A stretch of 64,000 bases of DNA from Acrocarpospora corrugata (GCF_009687845.1 NZ_BLAD01000064.1:1-64000), one strand, 5' to 3'. Positions 34,019 through 43,168 are shown, numbered from the stretch's first letter. Made by a program: numbers and translations. The notes: generated by a model not told the origin, from the sequence alone.

Positions 34019-36882
34019 GCGCTGATCCCGACTCGTTCGGTCCGTGCTGCCTGTTCCTGAGCGAGGGCACGCGCCAGACGCAGGCAGGTGCGTTCGGAGT
34101 CCAGGTCGATCCCGATCACGCGGGCGTGATGGAGATGCAGGAGATCAGCGAGAGCCACGTTGACCTCGTCCCAACCGAGGTGGGCCCGGTACTCGGCGAG
34201 TGCCGTGCGCCGACGTTCGAGGCGTTCGAGCGGTGCGGGAGGGCTGTGCCGTGCCTGCCACAGCACGTCCCGGTCGAGACGTGCTCCACGGCCGGGCGCC
34301 ACGTGTTCGACCAGCCAGGCGAGGCCGTCGGTGCCGAGGAAGCCGGTGGCGATGTCCAGATAGCCGGCCGCGACGAGGGCTTGACCATGGTGGCCGGTGG
34401 TCAGCTCGGCGATCACCACGGCGGAGTCCGCGGCGAAGACTGCCTCGGCCGCCCGTAGCCTTTCGCCGGTGCCGAATCTGCCGGTTTCTGGGTGGTAGGT
34501 GTCCAGGGCGAAGTCGCGGAGCAGCCTTTCCCGTCGTCTGTCGATGGCCCAGGCTCCGAACCCGCGGGCGGCAGGCCCGTACTGGTCGGCGTCGTGGAGG
34601 CGGAACCGCACCCGTAGGTGGGGTTCGGGAGTGTCGTAACGGAGGAACCACCAGCCGTCCGCTGGGCCGTATGTCCAGGCTGACAGCAGTTCGGGTAGGC
34701 GGGTGAGGAGATCGTGTTGCCGGTCGGGGTGTCCGTAGACCTTGGCGTAGAGCCATTCGGAGACGCCGGGCGGGTGGCAGGGCTCAGGGTGCGCGGTCTG
34801 ACGTCGCAGGGGTCGCGATGGCGGCTGCGGGGCGGCTTGGCGAGCGAGCGGGATCACGATCTCGTGGGGGCGTCCGCCGATCCACCCGTACTCGGTGTCG
34901 CCTTCTGTCAGTGTGGCGCGACCGTGCCGGTCGAGGTCACCGCGCAGCAGCGCCAGGTGGGCGGGTTCGGCAAGGTTCAGGCGGATCCTCACGTCGTCGT
35001 CGCCGAGTTGGACGAGGTCGGGGATGTGATGCGCTTCCTTGCGTTCCTTGAACGCCTCCGCCCAGGTCTGCCAGGGCTCGGTTCTGCCGGGCAGATCCTT
35101 GGCGACCACATTCCAGCGGGCCGGGCTGAGTACTGTGCGGCCGTACCGAACGCGGGGGAAGAAGGGGAACCGTTGGGCGAGGTGGCCCCAGAAGAACGGC
35201 GTACATGGCGCGGCTCTCGCCGTACTGATCTCGCACAGGAATCGGGCCAGTGGGTGCGTGCCGTGCCGTGGATCCACCGCATTCAGCATGAGCGGCTCGA
35301 CCGGGCAGCCGCGCGACAGCGACATCAGAAAGAAGCGGTGGGCGTCGGCCGTCACCGCCAGGTCGTCCACGTGCAGCGCCGACTCCTGCGGGCTGCGATG
35401 TTCCCCCAGCGACAGCAGCGGGAGAACCCCTGGCGTCCGAGTGAGGTTGTGGGTCCGCGCCGACAGTGGCGGGCACGAGAGCTGAACGGCGAGTGCGCCG
35501 GGCGTCCCGGTCGGCAGCGCCGCATAGGCGCGTTCGAACTGTTCGCGCTGATCGGGGTCCAGAAGGTGCAGGAATCGGCCGACCGAGGTCCCGGCCTGCC
35601 GTGAGGCGCTGACCACGGTCAGGGTTAGAGTCCCGGCGTCGAGGGCTGCCGAGGTGGGGGCGTGCAGGCTGAACCGTAGCTCCGTATGGGGTGTCGGCGC
35701 GCCTGTGTGACTGGCCAGCTCGTTCAGCATCCGGTCATCGAGCACCAGCTCGGCGCAGCCGTCCAGGGCGGCACGCTGGGCCAGTTCCGCGAGCGCGGCG
35801 TCTCGGGGCAGAAGGGGCTGCGTGACCTTGGCGAGGGAGCCGCGGTAGCCGGCCGGGTAGCCGAGGCCGGTGTCCGGGTTCACGAGCTGCCGAACCCCGA
35901 CCAGCGCGTCAGGGCCATACCTGTCCAGGAACGCCGAGTGATAGGCGTCCCAAGCAGGCCGAGGGGGAGCGAGGCGAACCAGCGCCGACGCGGCGGCCTC
36001 GGCCTCTCGCAATACCGCCGGGGGGAGGCTGATCGCACAGTCCAGCCGTAGGTTCACCGCTGAGCGCTGGCCGGTCCACAGGTCCTCCGGGACACCGTCG
36101 AGCCCGTCCAGTTGGGTGGCGAGATAGGCGGCGGGGTTGGTGACGGTCGCCGGAGGGTGCAGGTTGGTGATCAGCACCCGCTGACGCACCAACTCCGTCA
36201 GCATGCCCTCAACGACTGATGGCGGCGTCCGCGGGGATTCCGCGCAGAGCATCGTGACGAGATCATCGAAACAGATCGGGCTCCGCGATTCCTGAAGGGC
36301 CACGCGTACCGCTGCCGTATGGCGGACCACCACGTCAGAGACCGAACCGTCATTGAGGTGGAGGCAGGGAACGACCCAGTCACCACCCCGCGCGAACCCG
36401 AGATCGTTTGCCATCACCTGTAGTTGGCGTAGCAACGTCGGCCGGGCCTCAAGATCGTGGATCAAGTCGGCCAGCCACTCGCCATCCGGGCGGGATATCG
36501 GGATATGCCGTCCACCCCATTCCACCGATGCGTGATCGGCCACGGTGACCGGGGCGACCCCGGCGAACCGGCCGAACGGTGTCGCCCGACTCGTCCATCG
36601 CATCAGATACCGGACCAGTGCCTCGGTCGCCCGCTGGATCTGGCGCGGCTTGAACGCGCTCGCGTCCTCGCATAGTTCGGTGATTCGCCGGGCCAGATCG
36701 GGGCTCGCCACTTCGACGACCGCGGCCACGCTCTCCAGGGGCCAGACCTGCTCAAGCCAGGTCAGCCACCCCTGCACGTCGTCACGGGTCAGGTCCGGCC
36801 ACGCTGGCAACGCCAATTCGTCTGGATAGGCCGCGACGCGGATGAGCGCGGCGTCGAGCGCGCGGAACGCCGGTCGGTCCAC
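34015..36882 (-). CDS. Class I lanthipeptide dehydratase (LanB), full length
   Basis: The 955-residue protein has the LanB N-terminal glutamyl-tRNA-dependent glutamylation region (~50-650, with segments such as RWTSRATPFGRFAGV and SISRGCPVEPLMLNAV-like). Its own C-terminal elimination domain (~700-940) opens WLYAKVYGHPDRQHDLL and contains FLRYDTPEPHLRVRF. It dehydrates Ser/Thr of the precursor peptide. The start is GTG 36882 with AAGGAG nine bases upstream. A second, separate elimination-type protein is encoded in the same operon. Confidence 0.92.
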   Translation of the reverse strand: MDRPAFRALDAALIRVAAYPDELALPAWPDLTRDDVQGWLTWLEQVWPLESVAAVVEVASPDLARRITELCEDASAFKPRQIQRATEALVRYLMRWTSRATPFGRFAGVAPVTVADHASVEWGGRHIPISRPDGEWLADLIHDLEARPTLLRQLQVMANDLGFARGGDWVVPCLHLNDGSVSDVVVRHTAAVRVALQESRSPICFDDLVTMLCAESPRTPPSVVEGMLTELVRQRVLITNLHPPATVTNPAAYLATQLDGLDGVPEDLWTGQRSAVNLRLDCAISLPPAVLREAEAAASALVRLAPPRPAWDAYHSAFLDRYGPDALVGVRQLVNPDTGLGYPAGYRGSLAKVTQPLLPRDAALAELAQRAALDGCAELVLDDRMLNELASHTGAPTPHTELRFSLHAPTSAALDAGTLTLTVVSASRQAGTSVGRFLHLLDPDQREQFERAYAALPTGTPGALAVQLSCPPLSARTHNLTRTPGVLPLLSLGEHRSPQESALHVDDLAVTADAHRFFLMSLSRGCPVEPLMLNAVDPRHGTHPLARFLCEISTARAAPCTPFFWGHLAQRFPFFPRVRYGRTVLSPARWNVVAKDLPGRTEPWQTWAEAFKERKEAHHIPDLVQLGDDDVRIRLNLAEPAHLALLRGDLDRHGRATLTEGDTEYGWIGGRPHEIVIPLARQAAPQPPSRPLRRQTAHPEPCHPPGVSEWLYAKVYGHPDRQHDLLTRLPELLSAWTYGPADGWWFLRYDTPEPHLRVRFRLHDADQYGPAARGFGAWAIDRRRERLLRDFALDTYHPETGRFGTGERLRAAEAVFAADSAVVIAELTTGHHGQALVAAGYLDIATGFLGTDGLAWLVEHVAPGRGARLDRDVLWQARHSPPAPLERLERRRTALAEYRAHLGWDEVNVALADLLHLHHARVIGIDLDSERTCLRLARALAQEQAARTERVGISA

Positions 36883-36907
36883 CTGTTTCTCCTTCGGGGT
36901 GGAGAAC

Positions 36908-36936
36908 GCTCCCGGTCCGTACGCAGGGCCGGGAGC
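36908..36936 (-). promoter_or_regulatory. Hairpin between precursor gene and lanB (attenuator-like)
   Basis: An 11-bp stem (arm GCTCCCGGTCC, one G-T pair) with a 7-base loop lies between the precursor stop (36951) and the lanB start (36882). There is no T run after it, so it is more likely a partial terminator or RNA-stabilising hairpin that keeps precursor mRNA in excess over the enzymes. Confidence 0.55.
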
Positions 36937-36950
36937 ACTGGCGGCGCGGT

Positions 36951-37085
36951 CTAGCAGTTGGCGATTCCCGCACTGCCCGGGGTGTCGCCGCAGCCGTCGC
37001 TGGTGCAGTCGGCTGAGGGGACCACTGACGCGACCGGTCCGGCGTTCACGAGACGGACGTTCAAGATGAACTCGCTGGGATCCAT
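36951..37085 (-). CDS. FxLD-type lanthipeptide precursor (LanA)
   Basis: A 44-residue peptide from ATG 37085, eight bases after AAGGA. The leader MDPSEFILNVRLVNAGP corresponds to the F-x-L-D leader motif with Asn in place of Asp (FILN). The Cys/Ser/Thr-rich C-terminal core follows: Cys27, Cys32 and Cys44, with Thr28, Ser29, Thr35 and Ser38 (and possibly Ser20/Ser24) as dehydration sites. An Asp-Gly pair at 30-31 precedes Cys32; Asp-Gly is the preferred site for the PIMT-like enzyme encoded immediately upstream. It is easily missed because of its size. The leader cleavage point is not obvious and no protease gene is nearby. Confidence 0.88.
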   Translation of the reverse strand: MDPSEFILNVRLVNAGPVASVVPSADCTSDGCGDTPGSAGIANC

Positions 37086-37120
37086 GGCACAGGTCCTTTC
37101 GACCAAGCAGGAACTGGGGG

Positions 37121-38347
37121 CTACCTGGCCGTCGGCCAGGAGATCACTACGCGGGTATGCCGCTTGTTCAGCACAAGGCCCTCCGGCAACTCGGCGTCCG
37201 GTGTACCGGCCGGGAAGACCGACAGGTGCGGACTCGGCCGCCCGGCCAGGTCCCACGCCTGGATCTGCTCGGCGAGTAGTTCGGCCGCCTCGGCCGCGTC
37301 GTCGCCGTGCGCGTACGCGCCGAACTCGTAGACCGAGGGGTTCTCTTCGATCAGACGGGGTTTGGCACGGTAGGCGATGGTCCCGCCGTCCACAAACGCG
37401 GGAGTACCGTACCGCCAAGGCAAGTCCACGACGCCGCTGTCCAGAGCATCCTGCTGCGCGGTCATCAGGCAGAAGCCCGGCAGCCGGCCGGCCAGCCACA
37501 AGTCCTGGTCGCTGTAGGGGACGATCGGGCCGGTCGAGACGCCCGACCAGGCCTCAGCCCTTGGTGTGCACAAGACGCCATCCAGGGCCGCCTTGTCGAC
37601 GGACTGTCCTTCGTCCAGCCACAGACCGACCTGGTTGCCGTCCAGGAGCGCGATCCCGATCCCGTGGCTGGCGCCCGCACCCTGCATGGCCACGAACCCG
37701 CACATGAGGTGGCCCCTGCTCACCAGGGTGCCGTCCTGGCGTTCCAGCGTCCATGACCGAGTCGTGCCCATCGTGCGGAGCGGCACGACGAGCCGCCCGC
37801 CGTCGGCGAGCTGGGAGATCCAGGCCGGAGGGATGTCCCACGCCCCGACCGTGACCAGGATCTTGTCGAACTTCCTGCCGGGCTCGACCTCGAACTCGGC
37901 GTCCTGACAGATCACCTCAACGTCGGTGTACCCCGCCTCGGCCAGGCACCGCTCCGCGCGGCCGGTGACGTCCGAATCGATGTCAATCGTGGTCACCGAG
38001 CCGTCCGCGCCGACCAACTCCCGGATCAGGGCCGCGTTGAACCCTCCGCTACCGATCTCCAGGACACGGTCACCAGGCCGCACCTGGAGCTGACCCAGCA
38101 TCGCCGCCTGGAGCCATGCCGCCGACACCGAACTCAACGACAGGCCTCGGTCGTCGCGCTTGGTGACGATCGCGTCATCCCCGTAGGCCTCCTCCAGAGA
38201 GGCGTCACCGGTGAACCGGTGCCGGGGGACAGCCAGGAACGCCTGCTCCACCTCGGCCGGCAGCGGGAGACCAAGCACCTGGTGCCTGGTCGCGATCCGC
38301 TTGACAAGCGCTTCCCGTAGCTCTTCGACGCTCACGTTGCCTCTCAC
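37121..38347 (-). CDS. FxLD-system methyltransferase (protein-L-isoaspartate O-methyltransferase-like)
   Basis: This 408-residue protein has an N-terminal PIMT-like fold: HRFTGDASLEEAY near the substrate site, and the SAM motif VLEIGSGGFNAALI at 95-108. A ~190-residue C-terminal extension is typical of the lanthipeptide-associated family, in which methylation of an Asp side chain leads to aspartimide or isoaspartate. The start is GTG 38347, with GAGGAGG nine bases upstream; a GTG at 38335 is an alternative. It heads the biosynthetic operon, 35 bp ahead of the precursor gene. The likely target is Asp30 (or Asp34) of the precursor; this is inference. Confidence 0.9.
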   Translation of the reverse strand: MRGNVSVEELREALVKRIATRHQVLGLPLPAEVEQAFLAVPRHRFTGDASLEEAYGDDAIVTKRDDRGLSLSSVSAAWLQAAMLGQLQVRPGDRVLEIGSGGFNAALIRELVGADGSVTTIDIDSDVTGRAERCLAEAGYTDVEVICQDAEFEVEPGRKFDKILVTVGAWDIPPAWISQLADGGRLVVPLRTMGTTRSWTLERQDGTLVSRGHLMCGFVAMQGAGASHGIGIALLDGNQVGLWLDEGQSVDKAALDGVLCTPRAEAWSGVSTGPIVPYSDQDLWLAGRLPGFCLMTAQQDALDSGVVDLPWRYGTPAFVDGGTIAYRAKPRLIEENPSVYEFGAYAHGDDAAEAAELLAEQIQAWDLAGRPSPHLSVFPAGTPDAELPEGLVLNKRHTRVVISWPTAR

Positions 38348-38421
38348 TTACCGGGGCCTCCTCAGGTCGGGCAGGCGTGCAGTACGACCCTGACGGGCGA
38401 CGCTCACTTGAGGCCAGCACA

Positions 38422-38456
38422 TTCACAAAGATTCACAACACCCGAATCCGTGTGAA
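38422..38456. promoter_or_regulatory. Candidate operator repeats between the lanthipeptide operon and the XRE regulator
   Basis: TTCACA occurs at 38422-38427 and 38432-38437 (a direct repeat, each within ATTCACAA), and the inverted TGTGAA at 38451-38456. They lie in the 118-bp divergent gap, just before the XRE regulator gene, and are candidate sites for it. The gap should also hold both promoters. Confidence 0.45.
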
Positions 38457-38465
38457 CCTCCTGCC

Positions 38466-39362
38466 GTGCATGATGACCACGTCATGCACTCTTCCCCGTC
38501 CTCATCAGCGCAGGCCGCACGCGTGCGTCTGGGTGGCCAGCTCCGGGAGTTACGCGAGGCCGCACGGATGTCCGGCCGTGAGTTCGCGCGGGCGGCCGGC
38601 TGGGCGAGCCCGAGTCTGGTCACCATGCTGGAGAAGGGGCAGCGGTCGATCTCGGCCGACCATGTCCGGCTGTGGTGCGCGATCTGCGCGGCGCCGGGGC
38701 ACCGGACCGCGGAGCTCCTCGCCGAACAGGTGAACGTGGCGGGCATGTGGCTGACGCACACCCAGCTCAACCGGGCCGGGTTGAAGGCCAGGCAGGAACG
38801 GCTGCGGGACAAGTACTGGCACGTCCGTCTTCACCGCGTCTACCAGACCAAGGTCATTCCGGGACTGCTGCAGACGACGGCGATGATGACGGAATACCTG
38901 ACTCAGGCCCGGCGTGAACAGCATCTGGAGCTCGACGACGTCGCTGAGGCCGTCGCCGCCCGGGCAGAGCGTCAGCGCTGCCTGGAGCGGCCAGACGCTC
39001 GGTGGATGTTCATCCTGGAAGAGGACGTGCTCTGGTTCTGGCCCGGTCCGCTCGAAGCACACCGTGCGCAACTCCAGTTTCTGCTGGAGTCATTGAGGCG
39101 ACCGACCGTGACCATTGGCATCATTCCGCGCGGAATCCACCGAAACGGGGTGAGCCCCGAAGAGTCCTTCACGATGTCAGACGAGACGGTCGTGTCGGTG
39201 GAACTGGTCAGCGGCTACTTGTCACTCACACAACCCATTGAGATCCGCCAGTACGGGGAAGCTTGGGGACGACTGCTCTCGCTCGCGGTACACGGTGACG
39301 GCGCGCGGAACCTGATCACAGGGGCGATCGACGGCCTTGACCGTCTGATCGCACGCGTGTGA
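38466..39362 (+). CDS. XRE-family regulator with DUF5753-type domain
   Basis: The product has 298 residues (292 if ATG 38484 is used; neither start has a clear ribosome site). The N-terminal XRE HTH covers ~20-75 (LRELREAARMSGREFARAAGWASPSLVTMLEKG). The DUF5753-type domain follows (LHRVYQTKVIPGLLQT, then FILEEDVLWF and VTIGIIPRG). Such regulators in actinobacteria are usually linked to a small partner gene and often lie beside secondary-metabolite clusters. Divergent position from the lanthipeptide operon makes it the likely cluster regulator. It is followed by a DUF6879-like gene on the same strand. Confidence 0.88.
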   Translation: MHDDHVMHSSPSSSAQAARVRLGGQLRELREAARMSGREFARAAGWASPSLVTMLEKGQRSISADHVRLWCAICAAPGHRTAELLAEQVNVAGMWLTHTQLNRAGLKARQERLRDKYWHVRLHRVYQTKVIPGLLQTTAMMTEYLTQARREQHLELDDVAEAVAARAERQRCLERPDARWMFILEEDVLWFWPGPLEAHRAQLQFLLESLRRPTVTIGIIPRGIHRNGVSPEESFTMSDETVVSVELVSGYLSLTQPIEIRQYGEAWGRLLSLAVHGDGARNLITGAIDGLDRLIARV

Positions 39363-39407
39363 GGGTCGAGCCGACCGTCGGCCTTCCCGGAGAGGAACGA
39401 CCCGCCC

Positions 39408-40160
39408 ATGCCAGAAGATGTCCGTCTCGATTTCGTCGGCGGGGACCCCGGCTGCGACGACGAGAAATGCCCGGCCGTGTTCGTCGACCCGAACACCGGC
39501 GATTTCCTGTTCCAGGGCCGCGTCATCACCGACCCAGCGGTACTGGCCATGATCTCCCAGCATGGCGCCATCGCCTCTGACGAAGCAGTCGTGTGGCTAC
39601 CGGCACGTATGCGCCAGATCATCCTGGACGCCCTGACCGAGTACGACGAGGGCAAACAAGGAACCGGCCCGCTGACCGTCGCGGAGATGCTCGCCCGCGC
39701 GACCCGCTCAGCGGTCCACCTGGAGATGCGTGAGGAATACGGGCCGTCACCCGGCTTCCAGGACTGGAGGACGGGCGGTTCTGGCCGGACGGATCGGACC
39801 CGCTGGCAGCGCCTCGTCCGTGAGACAGTCGGTCGCGGGGTGAAGATGCGCCGGGCGAGGATCGTGTCGGAACCGGTCAGCGAATACACCAAATGGCTCC
39901 ACATGGTCACCGATGTGAACATCGAGGCCGGAGAGGACGTCCGCTGGCTTCCGAGACGGCAAGCGACCGGGATCATGCTGCCGCACTCTGACCTGTGGAT
40001 GTTCGACCAGCGCCTGGTCGTCTTCAACTTCAACGCCGGCGACGGCACCGGGATCGACGAACTGGAATACAGCTCCGACCCGCGTATCGCCGCCCAGATC
40101 GTCGGTGCCTTCGAGATGGTTTGGGAACGCGCTATCCCTCATCTCGAATACAAGATCTGA
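39408..40160 (+). CDS. DUF6879-like protein with extra N-terminal module
   Basis: This 250-residue protein resembles, over its C-terminal ~165 residues, the DUF6879-type partners of XRE/DUF5753 regulators (TRSAVHLEMREEYG near the start, then a W-rich middle and FNFNAGDGTGIDELEY). The N-terminal ~85 residues form a separate small domain (VFVDPNTGDFLFQGRVI, VVWLPARMRQIIL) that is usually not part of that family, so I read this as a fusion. GGAGAGGAACG precedes the ATG. It is co-oriented with the regulator 45 bp upstream. Biochemical role unknown; family assignment moderate. Confidence 0.68.
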   Translation: MPEDVRLDFVGGDPGCDDEKCPAVFVDPNTGDFLFQGRVITDPAVLAMISQHGAIASDEAVVWLPARMRQIILDALTEYDEGKQGTGPLTVAEMLARATRSAVHLEMREEYGPSPGFQDWRTGGSGRTDRTRWQRLVRETVGRGVKMRRARIVSEPVSEYTKWLHMVTDVNIEAGEDVRWLPRRQATGIMLPHSDLWMFDQRLVVFNFNAGDGTGIDELEYSSDPRIAAQIVGAFEMVWERAIPHLEYKI

Positions 40161-40167
40161 CCACCAT

Positions 40168-40192
40168 GGACAGCCGCAGGCTGCGGCTGTCC
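40168..40192. terminator. Terminator hairpin between convergent genes
   Basis: A perfect 11-bp inverted repeat (arm GGACAGCCGCA) with a GGC loop lies between the DUF6879-like gene and the convergent S9 peptidase gene. It probably terminates both, although U tracts are weak. Confidence 0.75.
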
Positions 40193-40218
40193 AGGTTCGT
40201 TTGGGAGCGGCTACTGGA

Positions 40219-42246
40219 TCAGCCGAGGGCCTTCTTCAGGAAGTCGAGTTGGAGGTGGAGCAGGTTTTCTGCGACGACCTCCTGGGGGGTCATGTGGGTG
40301 ACGCCGGAGAGGGGGAGGACGGTGTGGGGGCGGCCGGCGGCCAGTAGGGCGGAGGACAGGCGGAGGGTGTGGGCGGCTACCACGTTGTCGTCGGCCAGGC
40401 CGTGGATGATCATGAGGGGGCGTTCCAGCTTCTCGGCGTCGGCGAGGAGGGAGGAGCGGTCGTAGTGGCCTTCGGTGGGGTCGCCCAAGTAGCGCTCGGT
40501 GTAGCCGGTGTCGTAGAGGCGCCAGTCGGTGACCGGGGCGCCGGCCACGGCCGCGTGGAAGACGTCGGGGCGGCGGATTACGGCGAGGGCGGCGAGCCAG
40601 CCGCCGAAGGACCAGCCGCGGATGGCGACTCTGGTCAGGTCCAGGTCGGGGTGGGGCATGGACTGGAGGGCGTCTACCTGGTCGTCCAGGGTGATGGTGA
40701 AGTCGTGGAGGACTTCGCGTTCCCAGGCGGGGCCGCGGCCGGGGGTGCCTCGGCCGTCGGTGACGATGACGGCGAAGCCCTGTTCGGCCCACCACTGGGA
40801 TTCCAGGTAGGGGCGGTTGGCGGCGACTACGCGCTGGGCGTGCGGGCCGCCGTACGGGTCCATCAGGACGGGGAGTTTCTTGCTGCCCTCGACGTGCCAG
40901 GACGGGAGGAGGACGGCGGTGGACAGGCCGCGGGAGCCTGCGCGGAGCAGGGAGATGCGCAAATCGAGGCCGGGGCGTTCGGAGCGGGAGCGGATCGGGA
41001 GGACGGTGCCGTCGGAGCGGAGGGCGCGGACCGAGGAGCCTTCTGAGGTGAGGGTCTGGCCGGCGATCACGGTGACGCCGCCGGCGCGGCGGCCGGTGTA
41101 GACGCCGGCCTCGGTGACGACGGGGGTGAGGGTGCCGGCGGCGTAGGTCCACAGCATGATCTCGCTGGGTTCGCCGCTGGCCTGGAACAGGACGGTGTCG
41201 CCGTCGATGTCGAGGACCTCGCGGACCTGGAGCGACGGGGGAGTCACCGGGCGGTCGCCGATGATCAGGCGGCGGCCGCCGTCCGCGTCGGCCACCCAGA
41301 CCAGGGTGCCGTCGGACAGGTGGCCGGGCACGCCGGAGATGGGCTCGACCCAGGCGGGGTCGGTGTCCGTGCGGACCACCGTGCTCGCGCCGGTGGCCGG
41401 GTCGATCTTGAGGAGGAACATCTCGCGCTGGTCCCGGGAAAGCGTCACCAGGGCCAGGCCGTGCGCGTCCCAGAGCACGTTGAGCAGGTACTCGTGCGTG
41501 AACGGCACCTCGACCCTGGAGCCGGACAGGTCGTGGACGAACAGCTGGACGTCCGCGTTGGGAGTGCCCGCCGCCGGGTAGGCCACCACGGCAGGCTCCC
41601 GGTCGGGGTTGGCCGGGTCGGCGATGTGCCAGCGCTGCACGGGGGACTCGTCCACCCGGGCGACCAGCAGCGCGTCCCCGGCGGGGGACCACCAGTAGCC
41701 GCGCATCCGGCCCAGTTCCTCGGCCGCGTTGAACTCGGCCAGGCCGTAGGTGACGCCTTCCTCGGCGGCCACCTCGACGTCCTCGCCGGAGTCCAGAGTC
41801 TGGACGCGGAGCGCGCCGCCGGTCACGTACGCCACCCGCGCGCCGTCGGGGGACAGCCGGGGGTCGATGATCGAACCGGGGGTGGCCAGGGCCCGTACCG
41901 TGCCGGACTCCCACAGGAACAGCGCGCCGGACAGGGCGAACACGATCCGGCGGGCGGTGGCGTCGGTCGCGTAGGCGACCACGCCGCCCGCAGACTCGCG
42001 GGCCCGCTCGCGCCGGGCGCGCTCCTGCGGGGGCAGGTTCTCCTCGGCGGAGCCGAGCGTCAGCGGGTCGACCAGCAGGCGCTCCTCGCCGGAGGCCAGG
42101 TCGAGCTCCCAGAGGCAGGTGACCGCGTCCACCCCGGAGTTGCTTCGCAGGAAGAGCACACGGTCGGGGCTGACGGTGAAGCCGCGCGGCACCCCGAGGG
42201 TGAACCGCCGGGTACGGGCATGCATTCTGGGGAAGCTCTCACTCAT
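40219..42246 (-). CDS. S9 family prolyl oligopeptidase/dipeptidyl peptidase
   Basis: A 675-residue cytoplasmic-looking serine peptidase (no signal peptide). The N-terminal ~430 residues are a DPP-IV-type beta-propeller (repeated LSPDG, LWELDL, WVADADGG blades). The C-terminal alpha/beta-hydrolase domain has the nucleophile in GWSFGGW and the charge-relay region HGLADDNV. It would cleave short proline-containing peptides. A single gene, divergent from mshB with a 31-bp gap. Confidence 0.92.
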   Translation of the reverse strand: MSESFPRMHARTRRFTLGVPRGFTVSPDRVLFLRSNSGVDAVTCLWELDLASGEERLLVDPLTLGSAEENLPPQERARRERARESAGGVVAYATDATARRIVFALSGALFLWESGTVRALATPGSIIDPRLSPDGARVAYVTGGALRVQTLDSGEDVEVAAEEGVTYGLAEFNAAEELGRMRGYWWSPAGDALLVARVDESPVQRWHIADPANPDREPAVVAYPAAGTPNADVQLFVHDLSGSRVEVPFTHEYLLNVLWDAHGLALVTLSRDQREMFLLKIDPATGASTVVRTDTDPAWVEPISGVPGHLSDGTLVWVADADGGRRLIIGDRPVTPPSLQVREVLDIDGDTVLFQASGEPSEIMLWTYAAGTLTPVVTEAGVYTGRRAGGVTVIAGQTLTSEGSSVRALRSDGTVLPIRSRSERPGLDLRISLLRAGSRGLSTAVLLPSWHVEGSKKLPVLMDPYGGPHAQRVVAANRPYLESQWWAEQGFAVIVTDGRGTPGRGPAWEREVLHDFTITLDDQVDALQSMPHPDLDLTRVAIRGWSFGGWLAALAVIRRPDVFHAAVAGAPVTDWRLYDTGYTERYLGDPTEGHYDRSSLLADAEKLERPLMIIHGLADDNVVAAHTLRLSSALLAAGRPHTVLPLSGVTHMTPQEVVAENLLHLQLDFLKKALG

Positions 42247-42277
42247 AGCTCCTCATAGTGCCAGTTAGGCTCGGGGC

Positions 42278-43168
42278 ATGATTGATCGGCGATTGCTGCT
42301 GGTGCACGCGCATCCCGACGACGAGACCATCGGCACCGGCGCCACCATGGCCAGGTATGTGGCCGAGGGCGCGCACGTCACGCTGGTGACGTGCACGCTC
42401 GGCGAGGAGGGCGAGATCATCCCGCCCGGCCTGGCGCACCTGGCCGCCAAACACGACGACGCGCTCGGGCGATACCGGATCGGCGAGCTGGACGCGGCCT
42501 GCGCGGCCCTCGGAGTGACCGATCACCGGTTCCTGGGCGGGGCCGGTCGCTGGCGCGACTCCGGGATGATGGGCGTGGCCAGTAACGACGATCCGCGCTG
42601 CTTCTGGCGGGCCGATCTGGATCAGGCCGCCGCCGCGCTGGTTCAGGTCATCCAGGAGGTACGGCCGCAGGTCATGGTCACCTACGACGAGAACGGCTTT
42701 TATGGTCACCCTGACCATATCCAGGCGAACCGGGTGGCCTGGCGGGCCTTCCAGATGATCCGCGACACGCCGCTGGAAGTCGCGAAGTTCTACCACACGG
42801 CCATGGCCAAATCCGTGATGAAACGGGCAGCCGAGGCCATGCACGCGGCCGACGTCGCGTTCTGGGCCGAAGAATCCGTCGACGACCTGCCGTTCGGGGC
42901 CGCCGACGGGGAGATCACCACCGAGATCGACGCCCGGCCGTGGGTGGAGGCCAAGTTCGCGGCGCTGCGGGCGCACGCCACCCAGGTCTCGGTGGACGCG
43001 CCCTGGTACGCGCTGTCCAACAACATCGGGCAGGAGGCTTTCGGCGTCGAGCACTACATCCTGTGGAGCGGCGTGCGCGGCCCCGCCGGGGTCGGCGCGC
43101 CGGTCGAGGCGGGCGGCATCGGTGCGCCGTTCGACCGGGAGGACTGTCTGTTCGCGGGGATCGGCTAA
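42278..43168 (+). CDS. mshB: N-acetyl-GlcNAc-inositol deacetylase of mycothiol synthesis (MshB)
   Basis: The protein has 296 residues and shows the LmbE/PIG-L zinc deacetylase motifs: HAHPDDE at residues 9-15 near the N-terminus and GHPDHI near 147, with [13 protein letters not shown] typical of MshB. It removes acetate from GlcNAc-inositol in the second mycothiol step. The presence of this gene fits an actinomycete. It heads a co-oriented run with a small membrane protein 10 bp downstream. Confidence 0.93.
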   Translation: MIDRRLLLVHAHPDDETIGTGATMARYVAEGAHVTLVTCTLGEEGEIIPPGLAHLAAKHDDALGRYRIGELDAACAALGVTDHRFLGGAGRWRDSGMMGVASNDDPRCFWRADLDQAAAALVQVIQEVRPQVMVTYDENGFYGHPDHIQANRVAWRAFQMIRDTPLEVAKFYHTAMAKSVMKRAAEAMHAADVAFWAEESVDDLPFGAADGEITTEIDARPWVEAKFAALRAHATQVSVDAPWYALSNNIGQEAFGVEHYILWSGVRGPAGVGAPVEAGGIGAPFDREDCLFAGIG

